From DATMER01 sp031390755 (GTDB lineage Bacteria > Acidobacteriota > Thermoanaerobaculia > Multivoradales > UBA5704): 64,000 bases of DNA. A program made the position numbers and the translations under genes. The stretch is taken from positions 1 to 64,000 of the forward strand of contig JANMTS010000061.1 in the NCBI GenBank assembly GCA_031390755.1, given 5' to 3'. Of the stretch, positions 34,920 through 43,795 are shown piece after piece. The first letter of the stretch is position 1, and every line of letters starts with the position of its first letter. Below the pieces are notes generated by a model, which worked only from the letters and a program-made list of their open reading frames with translations, was not told the DNA's origin and did not search any database.

Positions 34920-36176
34920 ATGACGAGCCCTGCCGAGCAGCCCTTGCAGTCTCTAAATACTGCGCCCGTCTTCGTCCTGTCCTGCGCCCGCAGCGGCTCG
35001 ACCCTGACGCGCCTGATCCTGGACACCCATCCCGAGATCTACAGCCCCGCCGAGCTCGACATGGGGGCGACCGCCCGCCGCCTCTACACGATGATCGCCC
35101 GGCTGGAGGTCCGCGACAATGTTCCGTACGAGGCCAACCCGCAGATCCTCGCGCAGGTCCGTCAGATTCTCGGCGGACTGATGGATGACCACGCCCGGCG
35201 CCGCGGAAAGCGGATCTGGTGCGAGAAGAGCCCGGATAATCTGGGTCATCAGGATTTTCTCGCCCGTGCGTTCCCCGAGGCCCGCTTCGTCTGCCTCTAC
35301 CGCCACTGTCGGGATGTCGTCCGCTCCTGCCTCGAGGTCAGCCGCCACGGTTTCATTCCCGTGCTTCACGACTACGTCCGGCAGACGCCGGATGACACCG
35401 TGCAGGCGACCGTCCGCTACTGGACGGACAGCACGGCCGGGATGCTCGACTTCGAGCGGCGCTGGCCCGGCCGGTCGTTCCGGTTGATCTATGAAAACCT
35501 TGTCACCCACCCGGAGGAGACGCTCCGGCCGCTCTTCGAGTTCCTCGGCGTCGCCTGGGATCCGACGCTCATCGAGCGGATCTTCTCGGCGACGCACGAC
35601 CGCGGCGAAGGCGACAGTCTCGTTCTCTACAGCGGCCGCATCAACCGCGACAGCATCGGCAGCGGCCGCGTCATTCCGCTGGAGACCCTGCCCGTCGAGC
35701 TGGGCGCACGGATGGAGGCGTTCCTGCGCGAGCTTGGCTATGAAGGAAAGGATCTTGCGCCGGCCACCCCGGAAGCACCGGCTACCCCGGCAACCCCGGC
35801 AATTACCGTCGTAGCCAAGGCGGGCGGCGGCGCCAGTCAGGGCGAGGATGCCCGCTGGGTGTTCGAGACGGTCCTTCCAAAGCGTCTCGACTCCCTGGAG
35901 GAGCCGCCGTTCGACGCGCTCTCCTGCTGCTTCGCCGTGCGCGGTGCGGGGGGAGGGGACTGGGTGATCGAGATGGATGAAGACGGTTTCCAGGTGATCC
36001 CCGATTCGCGGCAGTCGCCGGTCACGATCGAGATCGACACCGCCGATCTGCTGGATCTCGTCCACGGCCGCCAGAACGCGCTGCGCCTGGTCATGGAAGG
36101 GAAGGCGCGGGTGACGGGAGACATCGACGACACCCACCTGCAGAAGCTTGTGACGCTGCTGCGGGTGGATCTGTGA
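34920..36176 (+). CDS. Sulfotransferase fused to a C-terminal SCP2-like sterol/lipid-binding domain
   Basis: I chose the ATG at 34920 (GAGGA just upstream; 14 bp after the aminomutase stop) rather than the longer open frame; this gives 418 residues. Residues 10 to about 270 are a PAPS-dependent sulfotransferase: the 5'-phosphosulfate loop is SCARSGSTLTRLIL and the 3'-phosphate site is RHCRDVVRSCLEVSR. A Pro-Ala-Thr linker follows (about 280-298). The last 110 residues match an SCP2-like hydrophobic-pocket domain, ending in GKARVTGDIDD. The sulfotransferase probably decorates the NRPS product. The SCP2 part might hold a lipophilic substrate (inference). It is the last + strand gene of the cluster and converges with the glycosyltransferase gene 22 bp on. 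Confidence 0.82.
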   Translation: MTSPAEQPLQSLNTAPVFVLSCARSGSTLTRLILDTHPEIYSPAELDMGATARRLYTMIARLEVRDNVPYEANPQILAQVRQILGGLMDDHARRRGKRIWCEKSPDNLGHQDFLARAFPEARFVCLYRHCRDVVRSCLEVSRHGFIPVLHDYVRQTPDDTVQATVRYWTDSTAGMLDFERRWPGRSFRLIYENLVTHPEETLRPLFEFLGVAWDPTLIERIFSATHDRGEGDSLVLYSGRINRDSIGSGRVIPLETLPVELGARMEAFLRELGYEGKDLAPATPEAPATPATPAITVVAKAGGGASQGEDARWVFETVLPKRLDSLEEPPFDALSCCFAVRGAGGGDWVIEMDEDGFQVIPDSRQSPVTIEIDTADLLDLVHGRQNALRLVMEGKARVTGDIDDTHLQKLVTLLRVDL

Positions 36177-36197
36177 CGATGAGAACGGGCGGCTCGT

Positions 36198-36851
36198 TCA
36201 CCCGCTCTTGCGGAGCCACTGCCGCCAGCGCTGCCAGGATGAGAGCCGCTGCCCGCCCTCCTCGATCCAGCTGGCTTCGAACCAGTGAAGCCCATAGGAG
36301 CCGGGCCACTCGGGCAGTGCGTGGAGGGCCAGCTTTTCGTCGGCGTTGATCGGAAAGAAGACCTTCTGCTCGAAGATCCGGATGTCCGGAAAGCTCCTTC
36401 CGAGGCGCGTGAACAGGGTAGGGCCTGTCCAATCCGGCTCGTCGGGCCGGAAGTATTTCGGGATGTCCCGGATGACCTTGTTCAGGAACTCGTGCCCGGG
36501 GGTTGCTCCGAAGACGCCATTGGCGATGCGGCAGCTCGGGTGCGATCGGGCGAGGAAGCCGTCACAGTTGGCGATCAGGCCGTCGATGGGGCGCAGGCAC
36601 TCAAAGTCGGTATCGAGAAAGACGCCGCCGTGCTCAAACACGATCTCGACGCGCAGGATATCGGCCTTGCCGGCCCAGGAGCGGGCACGATCGAACTGCT
36701 CCTGGTTGCGCAGCCGCGGCACATCGTCGTTGCCCCAGATCCGGATGTTCCACTCAGGGTGGTGGAACTCCCAGCTCTCGATCCAATCGCGATGCTTTTC
36801 GGGCAGCTCCCTGGGGCCGAGCCAGATGAAATGAAAGGTTCTGGGAATCAT
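36198..36851 (-). CDS. GT32-like (Och1/capsular type) glycosyltransferase
   Basis: This 217-residue protein starts MIPRTFHFIWLG, the typical N-terminus of GT32-family sugar transferases, and carries the metal-binding DxD in FLDTDFECLRP after a KADILRVEI segment. Such enzymes add a sugar from a nucleotide donor to a lipid or polysaccharide acceptor in the cytoplasm or at the inner membrane. It is a close paralogue of the next - strand gene, 19 bp away, and the pair probably forms a two-gene operon. Its end converges with the sulfotransferase gene. Whether it acts on the cluster product or on surface polysaccharide is not shown by the sequence. Confidence 0.82.
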   Translation of the reverse strand: MIPRTFHFIWLGPRELPEKHRDWIESWEFHHPEWNIRIWGNDDVPRLRNQEQFDRARSWAGKADILRVEIVFEHGGVFLDTDFECLRPIDGLIANCDGFLARSHPSCRIANGVFGATPGHEFLNKVIRDIPKYFRPDEPDWTGPTLFTRLGRSFPDIRIFEQKVFFPINADEKLALHALPEWPGSYGLHWFEASWIEEGGQRLSSWQRWRQWLRKSG

Positions 36852-36869
36852 GGTCTCACCATACCTTTT

Positions 36870-37583
36870 TCAGGAACGCCGGAGCCATCGCGTCATCCGC
36901 TCGGAGAGCGTCTGAAGTCGGGATGGCCGCTTGACCCAGCTGGCCTCGAACCAGTGGATGGCATAGGCACCAGGGAAGTCGGGTTTCATGTGCAGCACGG
37001 TCTTCTCCCGGAACGTGACAGGAGAGAAGATCCGCCGCTCGAAGACTCGCACGGCGGAGAGGCTCTCGCCGATGCGAGTGAACAGCGCTGGACCGGCCAG
37101 GTACGGCTTCCTGGGGTTGAAGTGCCGCGGGATGAGGTCGAGCATCGTGCGGGTGAATTCATGACCCGGCACCGCGCCGAAAATGTTGTTGTTGATCACT
37201 CCGCGCTCTTCGGTCCGGGCCACGAAGCAGTCACAATCCGTCAAGAGCTCATCAATGGGACGGAGGCACTCCATGTCGGTATCGACATAGACACCGCCGT
37301 GCTCATGAACGACCTCGACGCGCAGGATGTCGGCCTTTCCGGCCCAGGACCGGGACGCTTCGAACTGCTTCTGATTGCGGATCCGCGGCAGGTTGTCGTT
37401 GCCCCAGAGCCGGATCTCCCAGTCTGGATGGTGAAACTCCCAGCTGTCGATCCACTCCCGGTGCCTGTCGGGCAACTTATTGGGCCCGATCCAGATGAAG
37501 TGAAAGATCCTCGGAATGATGGCCGTCTCCCCGTGAGCACCGCTCGTAGCGTTGTAGCGCGCAGAGTATAGCCGACGATACAT
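36870..37583 (-). CDS. GT32-like glycosyltransferase, paralogue of the neighbour
   Basis: The 237-residue reading shares the IPRIFHFIWIG start block, KADILRVEV and the DxD motif YVDTDMECLRP with the next gene. If ATG 37583 is used, there are 22 extra residues not found in the paralogue. The homologous region starts at an ATC/ATT codon pair near 37516, preceded by GGGGAG, so a non-standard start is possible; I keep the ATG. Both genes read away from the divergent MacB-like permease. The role is sugar transfer to an unknown acceptor; the N-terminal start is the uncertain point. Confidence 0.78.
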   Translation of the reverse strand: MYRRLYSARYNATSGAHGETAIIPRIFHFIWIGPNKLPDRHREWIDSWEFHHPDWEIRLWGNDNLPRIRNQKQFEASRSWAGKADILRVEVVHEHGGVYVDTDMECLRPIDELLTDCDCFVARTEERGVINNNIFGAVPGHEFTRTMLDLIPRHFNPRKPYLAGPALFTRIGESLSAVRVFERRIFSPVTFREKTVLHMKPDFPGAYAIHWFEASWVKRPSRLQTLSERMTRWLRRS

Positions 37584-37603
37584 TCCATGCGCGAGGAGTC
37601 AAC

Positions 37604-40027
37604 ATGAGCCTGATTCAAGATGTCCGTTTCTTTCTTCGTGTCCTGCGCCGGAACCCGCTTTTTGCTGGAACGGCGATCCTCTGTCTCGCTCTCGGCATCG
37701 GCTCGACGACGGCCATGTTCGCCGTCGTCGACGCGGTGCTCCTGAAGCCCCTGCCGTACCCGGACGCCCATCGCATCGTCGGAATCTGGAATCACCTCTC
37801 CCTCATGAACCTCCCCTGGATGGAGACCTCGGCGCCCGAGTATCTCGATCACGTGGAGCGCAACGAGGTCTTCTCGGAGCTCGGCGCCTACATCACCGGC
37901 GCCGAGGCCACGATCCTCGAAGGGGGCGAGTCGGAGGCGGTGGTCGTCGGCCTGGCATCGCCGAGCCTGTTCCGTCTTCTGGCCGTCCGGGCGGCGCTCG
38001 GGCGCACGTTCACGGAGGAGGAAGCCGTTCCGGGGCGCGACCGCGTTGTGCTCCTGTCGCACGGGCTCTGGCAGCGGCGCTTCGCCTCCGATCCCGGGAT
38101 CCTCGGGCGGGGCATCGACATCGACGGCGACCGGCTGGTGGTGGTGGGCGTGCTCCCGCCCGAGTTCCGGCTGGCGAACGGCGAGGTCCAGATCTGGGGG
38201 CCGCTCGCGATCGATCCGGCGAACCTGCCGCCGCGACGCCAACGTTTCCTCCATGTCCTGGGCCGGCTGAAGGACGGCGTCTCTCTCGCGCAGGCCCAGG
38301 CCGGGATGGAGGCTCTGGTCGCGCAGTCGTACCGGGAGCACCCGGACATCTACCCGCGGCAGGGTTGGCAGGTCGAGCTCGTGCCCATGAAGGAACACCT
38401 GGTCAGGCCGGTGCGGCCGGCTCTGACGACCCTGCTTGCGGCCGTGGCCCTGGTGCTTCTCGTCGCCTGCGCCAACGTCGCCAACCTGCTGGTCGTCCGC
38501 GCCGTCGCCCGCGAAGGCGAGATCACGGTGCGGCTGGCGCTGGGAGCGGGGCGCTCCCGGATCTTCCGGCAGCTCCTGACGGAGAGCCTGCTGTTGGCGC
38601 TGCTCGGCGGGGCTCTGGGTCTGGCGCTCGCCTATGCCGCCATCGGGCTGCTGGGCGGGGCGCGTCCTGATCTTCTGCCGCGGGTCGACGAGATCCGCGT
38701 CGGCGGCGGCGCGCTGGCCCTGGCCGCCCTGGTCGCGGCCGGCACCGGCGTCGCGTTCGGGCTCGTGCCGGCCGCGCAGCTCCTCGGCCGGAAGCTGGAG
38801 ACGGCTCTCCGGGCCACGGGCCGGACCAGCAGCGCGGGCCGCGGGCGCAACCTCCTGCGGCGGAGCCTCCTGGTGGCGGAGGTCGCCCTGTCGTTTGTCC
38901 TGCTCGTCGGCGCCGGGCTCCTGATCCGCAGCTTCGCCGCGGCGCAGAGCGTGGATCCCGGCTTCGAGCCCCGGAACGTCCTCACGTTGAAGACATCCCT
39001 CCACTATCTCCGGTATGCCGAGCCGGCCTCGGTCCGCGGCTTCTACCAGGCGCTGGAAGAACGGTTGGCGGGGCTTCCCGGGGTCACGGCGGTCGGCGCC
39101 GTCTCGATCCTCCCCCTCTCCGGCGCCGAGAGCCAGACCACGTTCGCCATTCAGGGACGGCCGCCGCGGTCCGGCGAAGGCTTTCCGTCGGCCGATCTCC
39201 GCGTCGCCACGCCCGGCTATCACCGGGCGATCGGCATCGAGCTGCTCGCCGGGCGGACCTTCGCTCCGTCGGACGACGCCCAGGCCCCCGGAGTCGCCCT
39301 CGTCGACGAAGAGCTGGCGCGCCGCCATTTCGCCGACGCCGACCCGATCGAACGGCGCATCCAGCTCGGCAGCGCGGGCCAGGGGCCGTGGCTCACGATC
39401 GTCGGCGTCGTCGGGCACGCCAAGCAGGACGGTCTCGACCGGGAGTCGCGCGGGCTCATCTACCTCCCGCACTCCCAGCGGCCGGCCGGCGCGATGACGG
39501 CGGTGGTGCGGACCGGGAGCGATCCCCTGGCGATCGGCACCGCGGCTCGACGCGCGGTCGGCGAGATCGATCCGAGCCAGGCCGTCTCCGAGATGAAGAC
39601 GCTGGAGCAGGTGCTCGACGACTCTCTGGCCCTGCGCCGCCTGTCGTCGTTGCTGCTCGGCGGCTTCGCGGTGATCGCCCTGCTCATCGCAACGGTCGGG
39701 ATCTACGGCGTCATCGCCTACAACGTCGCGCAGCGCCGGCGCGAGATCGGGCTGCGCCTGGTCGTCGGTGCGCAACGCCGGGATGTGATGAGGTTGATTC
39801 TCGGGCAGGGCGCGGTTCTGATCGCCCTGGGGCTGGCGCTGGGGCTCGGCGCGGCGGCCTCGGTTTCACACCTCCTGGAAGCGCTGCTGTTCGGGATCGG
39901 CGCCTACGATCCGGTCATCTACATCCTGGTCAGCGTCGTGCTGGCCGCCGCCGGCCTCATCGCCTCCTATCTACCGGCCCGGCGCGCTTTGAAGCTCGAT
40001 CCCACGGTGGTGCTGCGGGAAGGATGA
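37604..40027 (+). CDS. MacB/FtsX-type ABC transporter permease (ADOP-like)
   Basis: This 807-residue inner-membrane protein starts after an AGGAG site. Its N-terminus (RRNPLFAGTAILCLALGIG, then AMFAVVDAVLLKPLPYP) is the hallmark of the long permeases duplicated in Acidobacteria. A periplasmic MacB-PCD domain is followed by FtsX helices at about 270-400, then a second periplasmic domain and FtsX repeat to the end (LPARRALKLDPTVVLREG). No ATP-binding protein lies beside it, so it is an orphan that would need an ATPase from elsewhere. Its place next to the cluster suggests export, but such genes are common in these genomes, so the link is weak. Confidence 0.88.
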   Translation: MSLIQDVRFFLRVLRRNPLFAGTAILCLALGIGSTTAMFAVVDAVLLKPLPYPDAHRIVGIWNHLSLMNLPWMETSAPEYLDHVERNEVFSELGAYITGAEATILEGGESEAVVVGLASPSLFRLLAVRAALGRTFTEEEAVPGRDRVVLLSHGLWQRRFASDPGILGRGIDIDGDRLVVVGVLPPEFRLANGEVQIWGPLAIDPANLPPRRQRFLHVLGRLKDGVSLAQAQAGMEALVAQSYREHPDIYPRQGWQVELVPMKEHLVRPVRPALTTLLAAVALVLLVACANVANLLVVRAVAREGEITVRLALGAGRSRIFRQLLTESLLLALLGGALGLALAYAAIGLLGGARPDLLPRVDEIRVGGGALALAALVAAGTGVAFGLVPAAQLLGRKLETALRATGRTSSAGRGRNLLRRSLLVAEVALSFVLLVGAGLLIRSFAAAQSVDPGFEPRNVLTLKTSLHYLRYAEPASVRGFYQALEERLAGLPGVTAVGAVSILPLSGAESQTTFAIQGRPPRSGEGFPSADLRVATPGYHRAIGIELLAGRTFAPSDDAQAPGVALVDEELARRHFADADPIERRIQLGSAGQGPWLTIVGVVGHAKQDGLDRESRGLIYLPHSQRPAGAMTAVVRTGSDPLAIGTAARRAVGEIDPSQAVSEMKTLEQVLDDSLALRRLSSLLLGGFAVIALLIATVGIYGVIAYNVAQRRREIGLRLVVGAQRRDVMRLILGQGAVLIALGLALGLGAAASVSHLLEALLFGIGAYDPVIYILVSVVLAAAGLIASYLPARRALKLDPTVVLREG

Positions 40028-40051
40028 GGCTCGGGAAGGCCCATCCTTTGT

Positions 40052-40077
40052 AACAACCTCCCGGGAAGGCTCGTTGT
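40052..40077. promoter_or_regulatory. Imperfect palindrome upstream of the permease-peptidase gene
   Basis: A dyad centred on CCCGGG (AACAACCT / AAGGCTCGTTGT arms) lies in the 104-bp gap before the next start codon. It could be an operator or the hairpin that ends the permease transcript. No clear -10/-35 pair was found beside it. Confidence 0.25.
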
Positions 40078-40131
40078 ACGGCTGAGCCATCGCTCGAAAG
40101 CCGAACAACCGATCTCTTCCGGGAGCGCACC

Positions 40132-43100
40132 ATGCTCGAATCGCAGGGGAACCGCTGGAGTTTCAAGGGAGCCGCGGGCCGTCTCGGCACGATCGCGGGC
40201 CATGAGCTGCGGGCTCATCTCACGGGGCCGCTGTTCTGGGTGCTGCTGGCGATGCTGCTGTTCATCACCAGCGCGCTCAACCCGGTGGCGATGATCCCTT
40301 CCGGAGACGCCGCGGTCGGGGGTGTCCGGCCCTACATCAACTCCCCGTACGCGCTCGCCCAGACGTTCGCCATCGGCAGCTTCTTCGCCTACACGTTCTT
40401 CGCCGCGCTCCTGGCGGGCCTCTCGGTCATCCGCGACGACGAGTCGACGATCGCCGACCTGATTCACAGCACGCCGCTCACGCCCGCCGAATACATCCTG
40501 GGGAAGGTGACCGGCGTGAGCGCCGCGCTGGGCCTCGCGTTCGCGGCCCACCTGCTGATGGCGATCGGTTTCTATCAATTGAAGGCGGACGGCGCGATTC
40601 AGGGTCCGTTCCATCCCGGTCACTATCTGATCCCGGCGCTCGTGTTCGCCGCGCCCGGCATCTGGTTCTCGGCGGCAATCGCGTTCGCGGTGGGGGAGCG
40701 GACGCGCCGGCCGATGGCGGTCTACGCCGTGCCGACCGTGCTGTTCGTCGTCACGCTGACCGTGTTCTGGACCTGGGCGCCGCCGTCTCTCGACCCCCGG
40801 CTGAGCCGGCTGCTCATGATTCTCGATCCCACGTCGCTGCGCTGGCTCAGCCTGACGCTCTTCAAGGTGGATCGCGGCGTCGATTTCTACAACACCGCGC
40901 CGCTCGCCTTCGACGCCACGCTCGTCCTGAGCCGCCTGTTCGCTCTGGTGCTGCCGGCCCTGGCGGTGCTCGCGTCGATCCGCCACTTTCGCGTCACCCT
41001 GGGCGGCAAGCGCGTCGCTTCCAAAGCCGGGCGCCGGGAGCCTTCACCCGCTGCGGTCGTGTCGAGCCCGGCTGGATTTTCTCCGCTGCGGATCCTCGGA
41101 ATGACGAGCCGGTCTCCCGGCCTGTTCACGGGCGCGGGGACGATCCTGCAATCCGAGCTGCGGGAGCTGATCCGCCAGCCGGCTCTCTATCTGTTCACGG
41201 CCTTTTTGATGCTCGTGGTGGTCGAGGTCGCGGGCACGGACACGGATGTCTTCGGCGCTCCGGTCCTGCTCACCGCCGGCACGCTCGCCGTCCGCACGCT
41301 CCCGGTCGTCACGGTCCTCGTCTGTCTTTATCTCCTTTTCACCGTGATCGAATCGATGCAGCGCGAACGGACCACGAAGCTCGATTCGATCTTCCACGCC
41401 TCGCCCGTGTCCGGCGGTGCGATTCTCCTCGGCAAGGGCCTCGTCGCCGCCGTGGTCATCGGCGTGCTGTCCGCGGCGTGCATCGCCAGCGGTCTCCTTC
41501 TGCTGCTTCTCCAGGCCGGCGGGCGCGTCGAGATCTGGCCGCTCGTGCTGGTCTTCGGCGTCGTGCTCGCGCCTACCTTCCTGGTCTGGACGGCCTTCGT
41601 GACCGCGGTCACGGCGGTCGTGCGCAGCCGCGCCGCCGCGCTCTCGACCGGCCTGGTGGCGCTCGTGCTGACCGGCTTTCATTTCATGAGCGGTTCCATG
41701 ACCTGGGTTTCGAACTGGCCGCTCTGGGGCGCGCTCCGGTGGAGCGACATGGGTACGTTTCCGCTCCACGGCAGCGCTCTGCTCCTCAACCGCGCCGTGG
41801 CGGTCGGCGCCGCCGTCTTTCTGTTCGCCCTCGCCTTTCTGTTTCTTCCCAGGACCGAGCGCGACGCCGCCGCGACCCTGCACCGGCTCCGGCCGGAATG
41901 GCTCTTCCGCCGCGCGCTGCGCCTCGCGCCGTTTGCCTTGATGCCGTTGCTGGCCGGCAGCTTTCTCGGTATTCAGGTTCGCGACGGATATCAGGGGCAG
42001 GCCGCGGAGGAGCGATCGGAGGAGAGATCGGGTGAGATTGGGCGCCGCAACGTCCACGACTGGCACGGCGTGGTTCCGGCCGCCGTCGAGCGCATGGATC
42101 TCAAGCTCGATCTGGAGCCGGCGGAGCGGCGCCTCCGCGTCGACGGCACCTACTCCGTGGTCAACGCCACAGGCGAGCCCATGCGTCGGCTGCCCTACAC
42201 GATCGGCTTCTCCTTTGGAACGGTTTCGTGGACCGTCGACGGCGAGCCGGTCCCGGCTGAGGACCGCGACGGCCTCCAGATCCTCACTCTCCGCGAGCCG
42301 CTCGCGCCCGGCGGCACGGCGCGGGTGGGATTCGCCTACGACCTGCACCATCCCCGCGGGATCAGCCGCAACGGCGGCGGCGCGGACAGCTTCATCCTGC
42401 CCGCGGGCGTCCTGCTTTCGACCCACCGCGGCGAGCTTCTGCCCGTGCCCGGGTTCGTCGATCGGGGCGAGGACCGCGGGGAGGACGGCTGGAGCGCTCC
42501 GTTCCAGGCGCGGGTGGAGGTTCGCGCGCCCAGCGAGTACACGGTCAACGCCTCGGGAACGAAGACGGCGCAGTGGAGCGCGGACGGCCGGACCACCGTA
42601 GTCTGGGAGAGCGGGGAGAGCGGCGGAGACGGGCAGCCCGTCCATGCGCTCAATCTGATCGCAGGCCGCTGGGACGTCCGCCGCAAGGACGGCGCCGCGG
42701 TTTTCTATCACCCCGGGCATCCCTACAACGTCGATCGGATTCTCGACACCCTCGCCGCCGCGCGCTCGCGCTATTCCGAGTGGTTCCATCCCTACCCGTG
42801 GCAGGAGCTGCGGATCAGCGAGTTTCCCGACCTGGAGACGAACGCCACCGCCTTTCCGGCGAACATCAGCTTTTCTGAAGGGATCGGCTTCCTGACCGGC
42901 GGCGATCCGCGCGCGGGCCTGGCTTTCAGCGTCACCGCGCACGAAGCCGCTCATCAATGGTGGGGCCATCTTCTGCGGGCCGGCGACGGCCCGGGCACCG
43001 GCCTGCTGATCGAAGGCATGGCCAACTACTCGGCGCTGCTCCTGCACGAATCGGAGAACGGGCCCGCGGCCCGCGTCGACTTCGCGCGCCAGCTCGAACG

Positions 43101-43689
43101 GATCTATCTCGAACAGCGGCGGGTGAACGGGGAGCGTCCGCTGCTCGCCACGATGGAGGAGCGCGCGAGCGACGAAGCCGTCCTCTCCCAGAAGGGCGCG
43201 TGGGTGATGTGGATGCTTCACAACCACCTGGGCCGGGACCGCATGCTCGCCGGCCTCCGCGATCTCGTCGGCCGCCACGTCCGGAGCCGTCAGCCTGCGA
43301 CGCCCCAGGATCTGATCGCCGCGCTTCGCCGACAGTCGCAGTCTCCCGCAGGGTTCCAGCGCTTCGTGGATCAGTGGCTGGCCGGCGTCGTGCTCCCCGA
43401 ATTCAAGCTCTCCGGCGCGAGCCTGGAGCCCGTCGTTGGAGGATGGCGCGCCGCCGTCACCGTCGCCAACGTCGGCACCGGCACGGTCGAGGTCGAGATC
43501 GCCGCGGCGCGCGGTCCCAGGCAGGACCGGCGCACCGTGACTCTCGGCCCCGGCTCGTCCCGGCGCGTGACCTGGACCCTGGGCTTCCAGCCCGAACGGA
43601 TCGTCGTGGACCCCGACGCGCTCGTCCTTCAGCTCAACCGCGGTCTCGCGGTGGCCGAAGTGGAAGGCGGCAGCCGGATGGTGGGATGA
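40132..43689 (+). CDS. ABC-2 type permease fused to an M1-family metallopeptidase domain
   Basis: This 1185-residue membrane protein starts at the ATG after GGGAG. The first about 600 residues are two blocks of hydrophobic helices of the ABC-2 permease kind (for example AMLLFITSALNP and VTVLVCLYLLFTVIE). The last about 500 residues form an M1 aminopeptidase-like ectodomain with the zinc motif HEAAH (His937, Glu938, His941) and the third ligand Glu961 in LLIEGMANY. The spacing from the second His is one residue longer than the usual M1 spacing. Such permease-M1 fusions occur in Acidobacteria and Bacteroidetes; their substrates are unknown. No ATPase gene is adjacent. It follows the MacB-like permease in the same direction after 104 bp. 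Confidence 0.85.
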   Translation: MLESQGNRWSFKGAAGRLGTIAGHELRAHLTGPLFWVLLAMLLFITSALNPVAMIPSGDAAVGGVRPYINSPYALAQTFAIGSFFAYTFFAALLAGLSVIRDDESTIADLIHSTPLTPAEYILGKVTGVSAALGLAFAAHLLMAIGFYQLKADGAIQGPFHPGHYLIPALVFAAPGIWFSAAIAFAVGERTRRPMAVYAVPTVLFVVTLTVFWTWAPPSLDPRLSRLLMILDPTSLRWLSLTLFKVDRGVDFYNTAPLAFDATLVLSRLFALVLPALAVLASIRHFRVTLGGKRVASKAGRREPSPAAVVSSPAGFSPLRILGMTSRSPGLFTGAGTILQSELRELIRQPALYLFTAFLMLVVVEVAGTDTDVFGAPVLLTAGTLAVRTLPVVTVLVCLYLLFTVIESMQRERTTKLDSIFHASPVSGGAILLGKGLVAAVVIGVLSAACIASGLLLLLLQAGGRVEIWPLVLVFGVVLAPTFLVWTAFVTAVTAVVRSRAAALSTGLVALVLTGFHFMSGSMTWVSNWPLWGALRWSDMGTFPLHGSALLLNRAVAVGAAVFLFALAFLFLPRTERDAAATLHRLRPEWLFRRALRLAPFALMPLLAGSFLGIQVRDGYQGQAAEERSEERSGEIGRRNVHDWHGVVPAAVERMDLKLDLEPAERRLRVDGTYSVVNATGEPMRRLPYTIGFSFGTVSWTVDGEPVPAEDRDGLQILTLREPLAPGGTARVGFAYDLHHPRGISRNGGGADSFILPAGVLLSTHRGELLPVPGFVDRGEDRGEDGWSAPFQARVEVRAPSEYTVNASGTKTAQWSADGRTTVVWESGESGGDGQPVHALNLIAGRWDVRRKDGAAVFYHPGHPYNVDRILDTLAAARSRYSEWFHPYPWQELRISEFPDLETNATAFPANISFSEGIGFLTGGDPRAGLAFSVTAHEAAHQWWGHLLRAGDGPGTGLLIEGMANYSALLLHESENGPAARVDFARQLERIYLEQRRVNGERPLLATMEERASDEAVLSQKGAWVMWMLHNHLGRDRMLAGLRDLVGRHVRSRQPATPQDLIAALRRQSQSPAGFQRFVDQWLAGVVLPEFKLSGASLEPVVGGWRAAVTVANVGTGTVEVEIAAARGPRQDRRTVTLGPGSSRRVTWTLGFQPERIVVDPDALVLQLNRGLAVAEVEGGSRMVG

Positions 43690-43795
43690 CCGATCCTGGG
43701 ATAATCCGCCGCGCCGTCCCACTACCGGGCTTGAGGCAGCGCACCCTTCAGGACGCACGGCCATGCCGCCGGTACGCCGGCCGAGGAGACGGTAC

